Assembly (NCBI GenBank): GCA_032716605.1
Contig: CM064523.1
Coordinates: 47,090,215 to 47,154,214, forward strand
Reading direction: 5' to 3'
Length of the DNA stretch: 64,000 bases
DNA from: Paralithodes platypus
Taxonomy: Eukaryota > Arthropoda > Malacostraca > Decapoda > Lithodidae
Shown here: piece after piece, positions 32,303-44,007 of the stretch
How positions within the stretch are numbered: the first letter of the stretch is position 1
Layout: each line of letters starts with the position of its first letter
The notes under the pieces: generated by a model
What the model was told of the DNA's origin: nothing
The model's database searches: none
The model's input: only the letters and a program-made list of their open reading frames with translations
Program-made: the position numbers and the translations under genes

Positions 32303-33806
32303 TTGCACAGAGTAGGGGTGGGATTTTGTTGCAAGACGAGTGCTACATGCTCTACAAAGAGGGGTTGGCATACACTAAGAGAGCTCTGAGGAACATTGAT
32401 TATTGTAATAGCGGTAGAATAGTGAGAGATGCAACATTGCGGTGAAGAGAGAGAGACTGCAGAGAATTGGTAAGTGGACGTGAGTTAATGAGACGGAAGA
32501 CTTTCTTTTCTACTTTGTCCAGAAGTGCTGTGTGAGAGGATCCTACCCTGCCGTATGAACAATAATCAATACATGGACGCTCTGTACCCCTGTACAGAGA
32601 TAGAAGCTACGCAAGGGTAAAGGACCCCGGAGGCAGTTGAGCACACCCAGCTTCTGGGAAGCTGTTTTAGCAAGAGTGGTAATATGATCTTTCCAAGAGA
32701 GATCAGAGGAAAAAGAGACAATGAGAATATTAAGAGAAAATTAAGGGATAATTTGTATGTTGTTGAAGAGTAGGTCGTAGTTTTCCGGAAGAGGGCAACG
32801 AGTAAACAGATGGAGCAATTGAGTTTTGGAAGCTTTGAAAGCAACAAAGTTTTTTCTGCTCCAATTAGAGATAGTAGAGAAATCAGAAGATAGGTGATTT
32901 ATGGCCTCCTTACGTGAGTTTTGGAGTTCCTGCCGTGAATTCTGTTGTGGAAGGATAGTTGAATAGTGTAATGTAGAGTCGTCAGCATATGAGGTGATTG
33001 GGCTGGAGGTGCAGTTGAAAAGGTGGTTAATGAATTTAATAGGAAGAGAATTGGAGATAGGACAGAACCCTGAGTAACACTGGAGTTGATAGGTTGAGGA
33101 AATGAATGGTGGCCAACCACAACTGCAGCTATGGAATGCCCAGAAAGGAAATTACCGACAAAGGTACAGATGGAGAGATAGAAACCGAAGGAGGGTAGTT
33201 TGGAAATAAGGAATTTGTACTAGATTCTATCGAAGGCCTTCGATATGTCCAGCACCACAGAAAAAGTCTCACCGATGTCCCGAATGGAGGATGACCAAGA
33301 GTTAGCTAGATAAGAAATAAGATCACCAGTAGAATGGCCTTTAAGGAAGCCATACTGGCAGTCTGAAAGTAGGTTATTGGATGTTAAATGCTTAAGAAAT
33401 TTTGAAGTAACAATAGTTTTAAAAACTAGATATACAGTATACAAGAAATGAGAGCAATTGGACGATAGTTGGAGGGTTGAGAGCAGTCACCCTTCTTTGG
33501 GACAAGTTGAATGAGAGCGAACTTCCAGCAAGAAGGGAAGACGTTAGAGGAGTGACAGAGACGTAAGAGCTTGCCTAGGCAGGGAGTCAGCACGGAAGAA
33601 CAATCTTTGAGTACAACAGGAGGGACACCGTCCAGTCCGTGTGCCTTCTTAGTATTAAGCCCAGAGAGAGTGGAAAGTACATCCTTGGAAGAGATTATGA
33701 TGTTAGGCATAAGTAGGAGAGAGGGGGGTGAAGAGGGAGGAATTGCACAGGAATCATCCAAAGTGGAATTTTTAGCGAAAGTGTTAGCGAAACGTGCTCC
33801 TATTTA
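32303..33806 (-). pseudogene. LINE family A reverse transcriptase, interrupted by Gypsy
   Basis: Reading down the minus strand: KKAHGLDGVPPVVLKD, PSNYRPIALIS, LLSDCQYGFLKGHSTGDL, SVVLDISKAFDR, then TQGSVLSPILF with frame changes. Past 32850 come remnants of the C-terminal half (RNVASLT near 32430). The YADD motif is not intact (region near 33000). The 5' end is truncated at about 33806. The 3' end continues at 21509, beyond the Gypsy cluster. At least three frameshifts or stops make it non-functional. Confidence 0.85.
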
Positions 33807-34188
33807 AATGGTGTTTCTCTTCATACTGTCAATTTGTTATGTTCATTATTAGAGTAATCATACTATTGGCTCACATAATACTTTCTTTCGCTACGGATCT
33901 ATAAATAACATGAAAAAAAGGAAAGCTTTATGATATTTAGGCAATTACTTGGAGACTAATTGCCTGCAGGAACAGGTGTTACACAGATGGATGATAGTTA
34001 TAAGAGAGACACGTGGAATACACTGGTTCAGTCTATGTGGCCCAACAAAATGTTTTAAAATATATAGTCAGTGTGTCACAACTATTATATACAAATTGTA
34101 TCACCGACTAGTGTAGGTAATTATAGATAATAGAATAGTCATTCCATAAAGCAACATGCATGTTATTACATAATGTTCTGTAATGATT
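33807..34188. other. Unassigned sequence
   Basis: AT-rich, no coding frame or repeat end recognised. Confidence 0.5.
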
Positions 34189-34212
34189 CAATCTCTCTCT
34201 CTCTCTCTCTCT
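34189..34212. repeat. (CT)n microsatellite
   Basis: Run of TC/CT dinucleotides. Confidence 0.9.
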
Positions 34213-34499
34213 ATCAGCTTCAAACAATTAGATTCTGTGAAATTGAGTCACCTGATTGTTGCCACTCGTGTGTCGCTACAGCTAAATATTGGTGCTGGAA
34301 ACAGAGGTGGACTAAGCGTTACAAATTCAGAATCCATTTTACTCTCAAGTTTGTGGCCTGGATCCTGGTTTATGATCCAGATGACATAACCCTTTTTCTC
34401 CTGGTATATATTGGACTGTACTTGGTTCTCTTACTTCATTTACCTGTGCTTTTTTACTTTCAATTATATTACAGTTTTTGTTAATTTCCTTCCCTCTTG

Positions 34500-35475
34500 A
34501 TCTTAAATCCCCTTTTCCTTTGTATATATTTACTTTTACACTTTTTTGCCAATCATCAGGGATTTTCTTCTCTTTAACCCTTCTTTGGCGGCGTGCAACT
34601 TATGTCGTGTGAAATAAATATGGACTAAGTGGCGGTTCACAACTTATGTCGTGTGCCATTTTCACCACGTAATATTGCTGAGAGAGAGAGATAAGTGGTG
34701 GGAGGAGAGTAGCAAGCGTATGACTGCTCCAGACCACCGCGGCGGACCTACTGACATGAATCCCACCCTACCCCACCCTCACGCACTCGCTACACAGGGA
34801 ATTATGTAGGGAAACTACCTAATTACATGGTTTTTGCACTCGTGTTGTGCGATCATTGCAAGAAAACTAGCGGTCGTACAAGGATGGTTGGGGTGTCATT
34901 GGAAAGCTCTGTTTATGCCCTTTCAGGGATAGATACTTGTTTTACGCTCTAGGTCTTATTTAGGCATGAAAATGATCACAAAAACAACCCTATTTAGGGT
35001 AAAAACACCCCGCTGGGCGGTACATATAAATTACCGCCTAGGCCGCTCGTAAGGTGTTAATAATGGTGTTTATCATCTCAGTGACTAAGCTGACACCAGT
35101 CTCCCTTGAGGCATTTATCATCGTAGCGACAATGTCAAAGCACCCTGGAGCATTACCGCCCTTCATTTTATTGATTGCGTCGCTTACTACAGCTGGTGCT
35201 ATCAAAGGAAGGGGTCCAGGTAATGGTTTTTCGATACTAAGCTGTTCCTTATTTCATTCAAATTCTACATTTAACAATCGTTCATAGTGTGCCTTCCATG
35301 CTTCTCTGATTTCATCGTCTGCATACTCAATCGTCCCATTATCATTTCTAACACACTGTCCACCTATAATATTCCTACTGTCATTTTTAACTCGCCTAGC
35401 TAGGTTGAAGATCCCATTGGGATTGTCCGGGTTACACTCTTTACCTTTCAAATTTGTGTAAATGAACCTATAGTA
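34500..35475 (-). pseudogene. LINE family D reverse transcriptase fragment, split by a TTAA MITE
   Basis: The minus-strand frame from 35475 gives KGKECNPDNPNGIFNLARRV and NIIGGQCVRNDNG. It meets TGA at 35254-35256 in a context suggesting a lost Trp, and continues in frame (KMKGGNAPGCFDIV) to the TTAA at 35057. After the MITE the protein resumes at 34577 with KIPDDWQKS and YKGKGD, a motif found just before the RT core of EN-type LINEs. Everything beyond is lost, so only the linker region N-terminal to the RT core survives. Confidence 0.75.
34578..35056. mobile_element. TTAA-flanked MITE, family E
   Basis: TTAA at 34574-34577 and 35057-35060. Ends share an imperfect inverted CCTT..GCGGC pattern (left CCCTTCTTTGGCGGC; right end reads CACCTTACGAGCGGC on the other strand). 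The boundaries are supported independently: removing it with one TTAA joins the two LINE halves in frame. An internal direct repeat AACTTATGTCGTGTG occurs twice near the left end. Confidence 0.75.
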
Positions 35476-37314
35476 TATAACGCAATAACAATTGTACCAT
35501 ATTTTGTTTTATAGGCTTTAATACGAGTATAACTGACAACAAAACAGCCACATTGTATGTCAACCGTGCAGTTAGCCACCCACAAAATGTTGACGTAACA
35601 TATCTACATTCTACCTGCGAACACAATAAATATAACAAACTATACACATCGCTAAATTATAACAAAATGTTGAGCCACTTTTAACTTAATTGGACACATA
35701 ACAACGAAACTTGCAAAGGATAGATATTATTAAATCTATAATACTTACTATTTATACAGAAACAAATATTAATAGGAATTAGATCGTTATTTTGGCAAAA
35801 CTATATAATTTACTACAAATATACTCCAGTTGATAACTTAGTCCTAATCATATACAACTTACTGAACAACACTCCTAAATACTGCACATTGGTTACATAT
35901 TAATAATAAATTCTAAGGTATGTTTAGGTTTGATTTCATTATATGAAATATTAATTAAGATATTTTGATAGTTACTTTACGGTTACTCATTTGCGATATT
36001 CTAAAAGACATTTGATAATAACCATAGTAGGCATATGTTTGATTTAACAATTATGTACAATGCTAGACTCATATTATTTTTTTGTAAATCAAATAGTTCA
36101 ACTTCAACTATATATAACATAACACGAGTATTATTAATAATAATTGGCGAATGTTTAATTAATTTTATAAATTTATCATGAATGACATGGTATCGTTTTC
36201 CAAAATATCCTTCTACAGTAGAGACCTATTATGAAGCAAGAGAAAAGGCAAATATCTTTGTATAATATATTGAACATGATATTAATACACTGTCAGGTGT
36301 GAATTATGTAGCCTCGTGTTTCAAGAGTGTATCATGATTTAGTATAACTTATATATTCAGTGTCTAGCATGAGTTACGGAGGCATTATCTGGAGAGCGTA
36401 TATTATCATACGCTTCATCTTCATGTATTTTAGATCATCTTTATTCTGTTTTAATTAAAATAACCACATTACAGTATTGAAAGGATGAACGTGAAAAAAA
36501 CAAATAATTCAAAGTTCAATACATCTTTATCCACCACAGTAAAACAATTAATTGAAAAAGAACATGATACAAGTCTAAACAGCATAAAGAAGTTCACATA
36601 CCCACTTCCCTTCATTCTAAAATATAGTGACAAAGCTGTGGAACCCAAATCTGAATCCAAGGTAAATATGATGTAATGGGTGGGAGGTGATGTAAATCTA
36701 CTGATAATGTTTCGCCAAATTATGTTAATAGTTTTTGTTATCAGTCTTACGAACAGACAAAATGTACCTGCTGTACCTACAAAAATACCCTGCCTCAATG
36801 GCTTCCCATCCTTCAGGGTAAATAATATGTATGTATTTGTGTTATCTGTGCATGGGTGTATGTAGGGAGGGAGTCAGATTAGAAGCGGTATTACTAAGCC
36901 GTAAGAACCACCAAATCTCACAGGTAGCATATGTCAGCAATTTCTAGTCCGATTCGCTCATATTGGATATCGTCCTTAAGCATAATTATGGAAGATAAAG
37001 AATGAAGTCAAAAAATATGTTGGGACTTCTACAACAAATAATATACAAAAATAAAAGGAACATAGAGCAGAAGGAATACGTGAAATTTACCTTAATAATT
37101 GACGTTAATTTCCTAGTCTAGAAGATCTTAATACATAATTTGGGCCCAGTGATTATACTATATAAGAGTTTTAGTTGTTATGTACAGTAGAGAAGCTTAT
37201 TGAAGGCTGGATGTCTGGGATTATTGAATATTAATTAGGTCAGGGATGGATGGACGTGTTTCTCAGGTTGTGTTTAGTGAGCGAGTAAGCGCTAGTATAT
37301 TTACATCTGGGAAC
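35476..37314. other. AT-rich intergenic stretch without recognisable features
   Basis: Nearly 2 kb of AT-rich sequence. Short open frames (such as 36485-36676) have composition expected by chance. No repeats with ends or tails were seen. Confidence 0.55.
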
Positions 37315-37680
37315 TTACCTGCTATGGGTTTCAGAGTCCGTGTTGCATCGTTCTTTTATGAATAGCTTATTAACAAACAGTTGGATCAGTATGATATTTT
37401 GCCGGATCTTGTTTAACACCGTCCCCTAACTTGCGTCAATATAGTGCATTACCAAATGTGAAGAATTAAGCCATTTGTCCCTGTGTCATGAGGTTAAAGT
37501 CATGCCTGAATGACTAGGAAACGGACAAGGCTAACATGACGTACAGTCAGTCAGAGATCCAGCTGACCCCCCCTCGCTCTGGGACTCACAGTTTTATCTG
37601 GCAATACTTGGTGTAGTAAGGAGGCTTTTTTTACAGGGATTGTGATTGGTCCATCTGATTTCGCCTATATCAGTGTCAGA
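37315..37680 (+). repeat. Dispersed repeat R, uninterrupted copy
   Basis: Aligns in inverted orientation to 59765-61016 through many blocks (for example CAGTATGATATTTTGCC, GTCATGAGGTTAAAGTCATGC, ATCCAGCTGA, TCGCTCTGGGACTCA). This copy lacks both nested insertions found in the other. It holds the empty TTAA at 37370-37373. Family unknown. Confidence 0.8.
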
Positions 37681-38449
37681 AGACAAATTAAACAAAGCAA
37701 ATGAAACAAATAGCCTAATGTAAATGTATACATCGCAATATATGATCATAAAATGTCACCAAACATTCGTAGATATGCTTAAACATTTAAATACATTATA
37801 TTGATTGGTTGGCAACGCATATAAAACCCGTTGGTTGTCAACACTTACTCGAGTTTCAAGAATATATATTTGTGTTTTAATGTTGGCTGCATAATGAGGG
37901 AGGTAATTGTCTTCACAATGTGAACATTGCATAATATAATTTTCCGTAATATACGGGACAGACACAGGTGACCCAGTAATGGCTAGTGGTATCCCTGCGT
38001 AACAGCGAACGGGTGTGTGCAGAGTTAAATTATTTTCCTTCATGAACGAAAATTGTAGAAACAAAGTGTTACCTCGAAGAATCTGTCTGATATGAAGTTA
38101 TCTTTCACATAATAACACTCAGTCTCACTTTGTCATCATTCATTAAGCAGTAGACAAGACGTAGGCATGACTAGAAAATCAATACGGTCCTATTTGTTGT
38201 TCTACCTATTGTCAATGACGATATTAGTATTTACATGAACAAAGCAAAAACCATAGACGATGCAAGACATACTTTAGTGAGACACACTTGTATAAATTAT
38301 GAAGAGCCCTAAGCTGGTTAGGGCCCTATGCTATGTAATATGTTGATTTGGTTAACGATATTTATCTTCCATCTAATCGCTGGTAATTATTCTTCACACC
38401 ACGCTATTTGCAATCATATTGAAATTTGATAGTCTGAATACAAATTAGC

Positions 38450-38457
<8 letters not shown>
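37681..38457. other. Unassigned sequence
   Basis: No supported gene. A 102-codon minus-strand frame (37756-38064) shows no domain or signal. Confidence 0.5.

Positions 38458-38492
<35 letters not shown>
38458..38492. repeat. (CT)n microsatellite
   Basis: Perfect CT dinucleotide array. Confidence 0.95.
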
Positions 38493-38494
<2 letters not shown>

Positions 38495-38597
38495 GGAATA
38501 ATTGGACAGGGATCTCCAGTCATACCAACACATTTCTACTATATATTTGTAATTATTGTGTATATTGTCTTCCAAGTTAGCAAATATATGTTATTAA

Positions 38598-39074
38598 CCC
38601 TCGGGACCCGGGCTGCCTGTTAGAAGGACGGTCGCCCGTACCCGGGCGAAATGGCCGAAAAACGTCTAGGCCTAGGCTACCGTATCTTTGTTTATTTTAA
38701 CTGCTAGAAATTTCCCACGCATACCTAAACGTAGTGCGGTTTCCAATCTGTAAACTGCCATTGAGTAGACCTCTCTAAGTCAACTGGTTCAGTTGTGATG
38801 ACGATTTAGTGGAGAGCATTTTCAGGCGATGTTAGCAATACAACGATCGTTTCACTAATGAAACTACGACATACTGACGTACAATAACAAACGAGTCTTC
38901 TCCTTGTTTTCGGAGGTGCGGTGACGAAGCGACCGACTTTGTTTACATTCGTCCGACGCACGGCGTTCGGATCAAGCTTGCAAGGCTTGCAAGCTTACTG
39001 TCTGTCAGAAGGATGCCCGGGTACCTGCCCTTCTGCAGCTGTGTCCTTCCACAAGGATGCCCGGGTAGGAAGGG
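38598..39074. mobile_element. TTAA-flanked piggyBac-like MITE, family C
   Basis: TTAA at 38594-38597 and 39075-39078. The left end reads CCCTCGGGACCCGGGC and the right end, on the other strand, CCCTTCCTACCCGGGC. Subterminal blocks with GCCCG(G/T)ACCCGGGCG and TGCCCGGGTA repeat the motif. GC-rich ends contrast with the AT-rich surroundings. No coding capacity. Confidence 0.8.
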
Positions 39075-39503
39075 TTAATGTTCATATTTAGTGGAAGTTA
39101 ATCAGAAACAACCAGATTAGTACTGAAGATGAATAATAAAAGTCATAGGATTTACCCTGAATCAAGTTGGTAGGTCTTACGAGTAAGACATGTGAAATTT
39201 AGCAGTATAAGTGCATTCTTACAAATGATGCTTATCTCAACCTAGTGTCAGAGAGCAACAAAGGCTAAGATACTCAAAATATACAATGAGGAAGGAAGGG
39301 GGTGAGGAAAGTAGGTAGTTTGACAGGAGCCACACAGGAAAATAGACGTTATATCATCATGCATGGAGATGAATTTGATATCTAAAGTTCAAACACGGTT
39401 GCCAGCTGGTCTAATTATACCGTAACCATGAGGGAAACGTTTGATCAACAAATATGCCTCGATGTAAATCAATTGTTTAATATATAATCAGAAGTGTTAT
39501 AAC

Positions 39504-40038
39504 TAGAGACCGGATTTTGCCATAAATGCCATAAGTGCCTTTGTGTGCCTTTTTTTGGTGATTGCATCACTATAATGCCTTTTTTACCGATTTATTGCCT
39601 ATTATGCCTATTTTGTGTTTTTCAGAGCCTTTTTGTGCCTTTTTTGTTAATTTCATCACTATAATGCCTAATTTACTTTTTTGTTTATTGTTCGGCGTAA
39701 ATTATTGGTGCTTGTAGCTGCCGCCAGATGGCAACCTGCCCCAAGTTGGCCTCTCTCCGACAGACGGAACAATTTAGCGCCAGAAAATTTGAAGAAAATG
39801 CTTGTAATATGTGCAATCAGGAAAAATTTTAGAAAGTGTATCAATGACAATGTTACTTTTGCCATTTTTACCCTATAATAGCTTTATTTTAGCATTTTCA
39901 CCATATATTAAAGAAAATTAATGCCTTTTTAATGCCTTTTTCATCAATAAATGCCTATTTTTTGCCTTTTTGTCATTTATAAATGCCTTTTTGCCTGCCT
40001 ATTTTAGTGTTTTTTAGTGCCTTAACTTCCGGTCTCTA
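39504..40038. mobile_element. hAT-type MITE with internal TGCCTTTT repeats
   Basis: Terminal inverted repeats TAGAGACCGGA lie at both ends, flanked by the identical 8-mer GTTATAAC (39496-39503 and 40039-40046). An 8-bp target duplication indicates hAT. Both subterminal regions are packed with TGCC/ATGCC followed by T-runs, spaced irregularly. Such subterminal repeats are typical binding sites for hAT transposases, which is an inference here. No transposase gene. Confidence 0.85.
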
Positions 40039-40519
40039 GTTATAACTATAATTTGGCTAAATACAGTAAAATATGACATCATCTGCAATGTTTCTTTCTG
40101 ACTACTGGTAATTTAGAATCATGATGAACCTACAGTATGACTGTCTTACCTATACATGCAATTGATTTTTACAAAACATCGTGAATCATGCTAACTTTTA
40201 TCAATATTTAACAAACTCATTATCAACTGTGACTCTCAAATAATTTTCCCAACCCAGAGATAATTGATCTAAATTATGATATTTCATATCTTGTGTTAAA
40301 TTTAATTGATGTAGTAATATTATGTACCGTATGTATGAAACATTTTAAAACTGTTTATGTAATAATAGTCTAAATTGTAATATAAAATGTATGTAATTAT
40401 CAACAATACTGTATAATGGTGCTGTTGTTAATTATTTGTATATTTACATATTATATGGAATGCAGTTATTATGCAATAGTGTATTTAGATTATTTTATGT
40501 TGTTTTTGTGTTTTCCCTG

Positions 40520-40594
40520 TTCTTGCTCTGTCTTGAGTCGGCTACCCCCAAAGTGGGGATTGGGCCTGACCATATGGATGGATGGATGGATGGT
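40520..40594 (+). mobile_element. LINE 3' end with (GGAT)n tail
   Basis: CCCCCAAAGTGGGGATTGGGCCTGACCAT forms a small hairpin (CCCC..GGGG) just before four ATGG units. This is a pattern I recall at 3' ends of RTE-type elements. Coding sequence is not identifiable upstream. Confidence 0.5.
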
Positions 40595-40786
40595 ATTTAG
40601 GTTCACAAATTGTGACTGTTCAATACCATTGTAATTTGTCACCATGTCTATGGAGGTATTATATGGCCATAAGTTTAGGTTAATACACATATTTTTCAGT
40701 CTGAATTAACGTTGTCTCAGATATTTTCGTCAGAGCGATGGTTATATTCAGCAATTGTCATATGAATTCGCCATGCATTAGGTGAT

Positions 40787-42098
40787 CTATCTATCTATCT
40801 ATCTATTGCCTGACGCCGTGATCCCCGAAGGGGGGGGCCACGAACGAACCGCCCCCATGCACCTCTGTCCCCAGTCAGTCGACGCCCCTCCTCCCAACCA
40901 GCACCGCCTTCATTCATATACTTCCTCACCCCATCCTTCCACCTCTCCTTCGGTCTACCTCTCCCTCTCTGTCATTCCACCTCGCTCTCGTACACCCTCT
41001 TAGTCAATCTCTTGCTTTCCATACGTTCCAAATGGCCGAACCATCTCAAGTTGTTCCTTTTCACACTTTCCAGCACATCTACCTCCACACCACACCTCCT
41101 TCTTACTTCCTCATTCCTCTGTCTATCCCTCATGTAACTCTTCACGCACTTCTCAAGTAACTCATTTCCACTGCTCTTACTCTTGGTCTGAGTCTCTTCC
41201 CGAACGTCCATGCTTCGCTTCCGTAAGTTAGTGTCGGGATTACCACACTGTCATGCAAGGACTTCTTCACTTCCATACTGACCACCCTATTTCTTGTTAC
41301 TGCTTTCAACGTTCCTACAATCCTCTTCCCCTGTTGTACCTTCTCCCGCACTTCCTCATCCATAGTCCCAGCTTTACTCAACACACTGCCCAGATACTTA
41401 AAAGAGCTGACGATCTCCATAGCCTGACCGTTCAACTTCACCTCACACTCTGACACTTCACCCCTTTCGAAGACCATAACCTTGCTCTTCCCCGCATTTA
41501 CCTTTAAATTTCGTTTTTCGCACACTGTTCCAATATCATTTACCAGACCCTGCAACTCCCATTCATTATCGCTCATCAGAACTGTATCATCCGCAAACAG
41601 CAGTATAGGCATCTTCCACTCATTTCCCTCCCTTTTCAGCGATACACCAACATCCACTGCTCTTCCTAGTATTTCTTTCATGACTCCATCCATATACACA
41701 GTAAACAACCACGGGGACATTATACATCCCTGTTTCAACCCAACACTCATGCCACAGAACTCGCTCTGCTCATTCTCCACCTGTACTGCCGCCTTTGCAC
41801 CCTCATACATGCTCTTCACTGCTTTCAGCAACTTGCCATCTACTCTGTATATTCTAAGTACTTTCCACATGCCTTCTCTATCCAGTCTGTCATAGGCCTT
41901 CTCCAAGTCCATAAAGGCAACATACACCTTTTGTTGTTTCTCCATATATTTTTCCACAACACAATTCAGGGTAAAAATCTGATCTACACATCCTCTTCCC
42001 TTCCTAAAACCTCCCTGCTCGTCACCTATCCATTTCTCCGTTCTCACTCTCACTCTCTCAATCACTACCCTACTGTACACCTTCCCTACTATGCTTAA
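40787..42098 (-). pseudogene. LINE family E reverse transcriptase, C-terminal part
   Basis: From the MITE insertion point downward: SIVGKVYSRVVIERVR, EQGGFRKGRGCVDQIF, FMDLEKAYDRLDREG, LKQGCIMSPWLF, LFADDTVLMSD (catalytic ADD) and KYLGSVLS. The frame ends with a TGA near 41142 at SYLRSA; the C-terminal part (RNEEVRRRCG, RWFGHLERM) follows in another frame to about 40980. A (TAGA)n tail at 40788-40806 marks the 3' end. The core RT is otherwise intact. This is an endonuclease-plus-RT LINE (RTE/Jockey-like; clade not assigned). Confidence 0.9.
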
Positions 42099-42323
42099 CC
42101 CCTTCAGACTCATATGACGCAGAGGTTGCCAGATTAGCAATAAGAAATAGAGTTCTCTCACTTATAATTACCTCTCCAAAATTAGTTTTCTGCCCACAGC
42201 TAACTCAAAGACAACTGCAGAGGTTGAAGTAACTAAACTAAAGGTTTCTAAATACCCCTGATGGTAACAAAGGCTTTAAAGAATCCCTATTCGGCTCAAA
42301 ATCGCGTCATATGTCGGAGAGGG
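42099..42323. mobile_element. TTAA-flanked piggyBac-like MITE, family D, inside a LINE ORF
   Basis: TTAA at 42095-42098 and 42324-42327. Imperfect inverted ends of about 22 bp both reach CATATGACGC (left CCCCTTCAGACTCATATGAC; right end similar on the other strand). At 225 bp it is the shortest TTAA element here. Removing it restores the LINE reading frame exactly, which fixes its boundaries. Confidence 0.9.
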
Positions 42324-44006
42324 TTAAAAGACATATTCCTCGGTGGTTACCACACACTCCTCTTTCCCCTTTGCCCTTATATAGGGGGACTATTATGCCA
42401 GTTTTCCAGTCATCGGGTGCATTCCACTTCTCCCATGCTAGTTGGCACATTTTCCATACCCATTCGATCACTATCTCACCACCATACCTCAACATTTCCC
42501 CACACACTCCATCTGTTCCTGATGCTTTCCCCAACTTCACTCTTTTCATGGCTTCCCACACTTCTGACCTCCTGATCCCCACCTCCTCCACTACTTCTCC
42601 TCTTCTCCCTCCCATACCATATCCTACTATGTTTACTGGCTCTTCCTTCCTTACATTTAGCAACTCGTTGAAGTACTCCCTCCATCTTTCAACTCTCTCT
42701 TGCTCCTCGGCTAGCTTTCTCCTATACTTATCTTTCACACCCTTACTGTTTCCCTTGCTACCTTCCCTAACTCTCTTGACTTCTTTCCAGAACAGTTTCT
42801 TACACTCCCTCCATTTTATTCTCAGATTCCTTCCAAATTCCTCATCTACTCTTCTCTTACTTTCCTTCACTACTCTCTTCACCACTCTCTTTCTCTCCAC
42901 GTACCTCGCTCGTTTCTGCCTCTCCAAATCTTCATTCCCTCTACTACCCAACCACTCTCTATACGCTTTATTCTTGTCTTCCACAGCTATTTTCACATCT
43001 TCTGTCCACCATACTGTACGTTCCACTCCCCTCTCTCTTCTCCTCACTCCACACACCTCCTCACATGTTGCACAGATCTCTTCCTTAAACACCTTGTTTA
43101 TCTCCTCCACGTCCTCCATATCTTCCAAGTCGAACCCACTTAGTCGTTTTTCTACTGCTCTCCTGTACTCTTCCCTGATGTCCTCCTCCTGTAGCCTCTC
43201 CACCCTCCTCACCATTCCACCCTCCTCTCGCCTCCCTCCAGCTCTCCTCACCCACTTATTTTGTACCTAACCTTAGCTACTACTACATAATGATCAGACA
43301 GACCCACTCCAATACCCCCATACACCCTAGCATCCATCACAGATTTCTTCATTCTTTCCTCCACACATATATAATCAATCAGTGACTTTCGTTCTACCAC
43401 TGTCTTATCCTTCACCTTCCACACCACTTTCCATGTGTAACTGTGTATCATTCTGTGTCGGAAGGAGTTGGCTATCCACAGCCTCCTCCACACACATACG
43501 TCCACAAGTGCACTACCATTCCCATTCACCTCTGATGGTACCCCCACCCTCCCACCACTCCATCAACTTTCCTATCACCCACCTTACCATTCATATCCCC
43601 AATCAGAAATTTTCTTTCGTTCTTGTCAAATTAATTTCAGGCACGCCTCCACATTCACCCAGATCTCCTCTTTCTCTCTTACATGTTTATCCTCTGTCGG
43701 AGCATACACACACACAATCACCCACGTTTGTATTCCTACTTTCATTCTCACCCACACAATCCTTGAACCCACAGACTCATATTCTCTTACACACTCCTTC
43801 CATTTGTTACTTACAGACAAACACGCACCTTCTCTCGCTGCTCCCTCACTCACTCCAGCACACACACCCCTTCCACACTCCCACTGTCTTACATCTGAGC
43901 CCTTCCATTTGGTCTCTGTCATTCCTCATACATCCAGCCTAGCATTCACTAACACTTCCAGTACCTCTCTCTCTTTTGTGCCATCATTCATGCCACTCAC
44001 ATTCCA
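42324..44006 (-). pseudogene. LINE family E endonuclease and N-terminal RT
   Basis: The apurinic-type endonuclease is read in pieces: GMTETKWKG (catalytic Glu) near 43920, VCVYAPTEDK, then after frameshifts the SLIDYICV and GLSDHYVV motifs (43300-43400). A long intact frame 43251-42324 follows with WWTEDVKIAVEDKNKAYREW, KLGKASGTDG and PLYKGKGERGVCGNHRGICL, up to the MITE. It is 5'-truncated at about 44006. Endonuclease nicks the target and RT copies the RNA. At least two frameshifts and one TGA (near 43925) break the endonuclease half. Confidence 0.88.
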
Positions 44007-44007
44007 T

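Noticed and set aside
36485..36865. Two short frames of about 60 codons
   Set aside because: Lengths and composition are those expected by chance in AT-rich DNA.
37756..38064. A 102-codon minus-strand frame as a gene
   Set aside because: No domain, no signal peptide and no splice context; not distinguishable from chance.
42311..43270. A 319-codon plus-strand frame
   Set aside because: It is antisense to the LINE family E endonuclease/RT coding region; the minus strand carries all recognised motifs.
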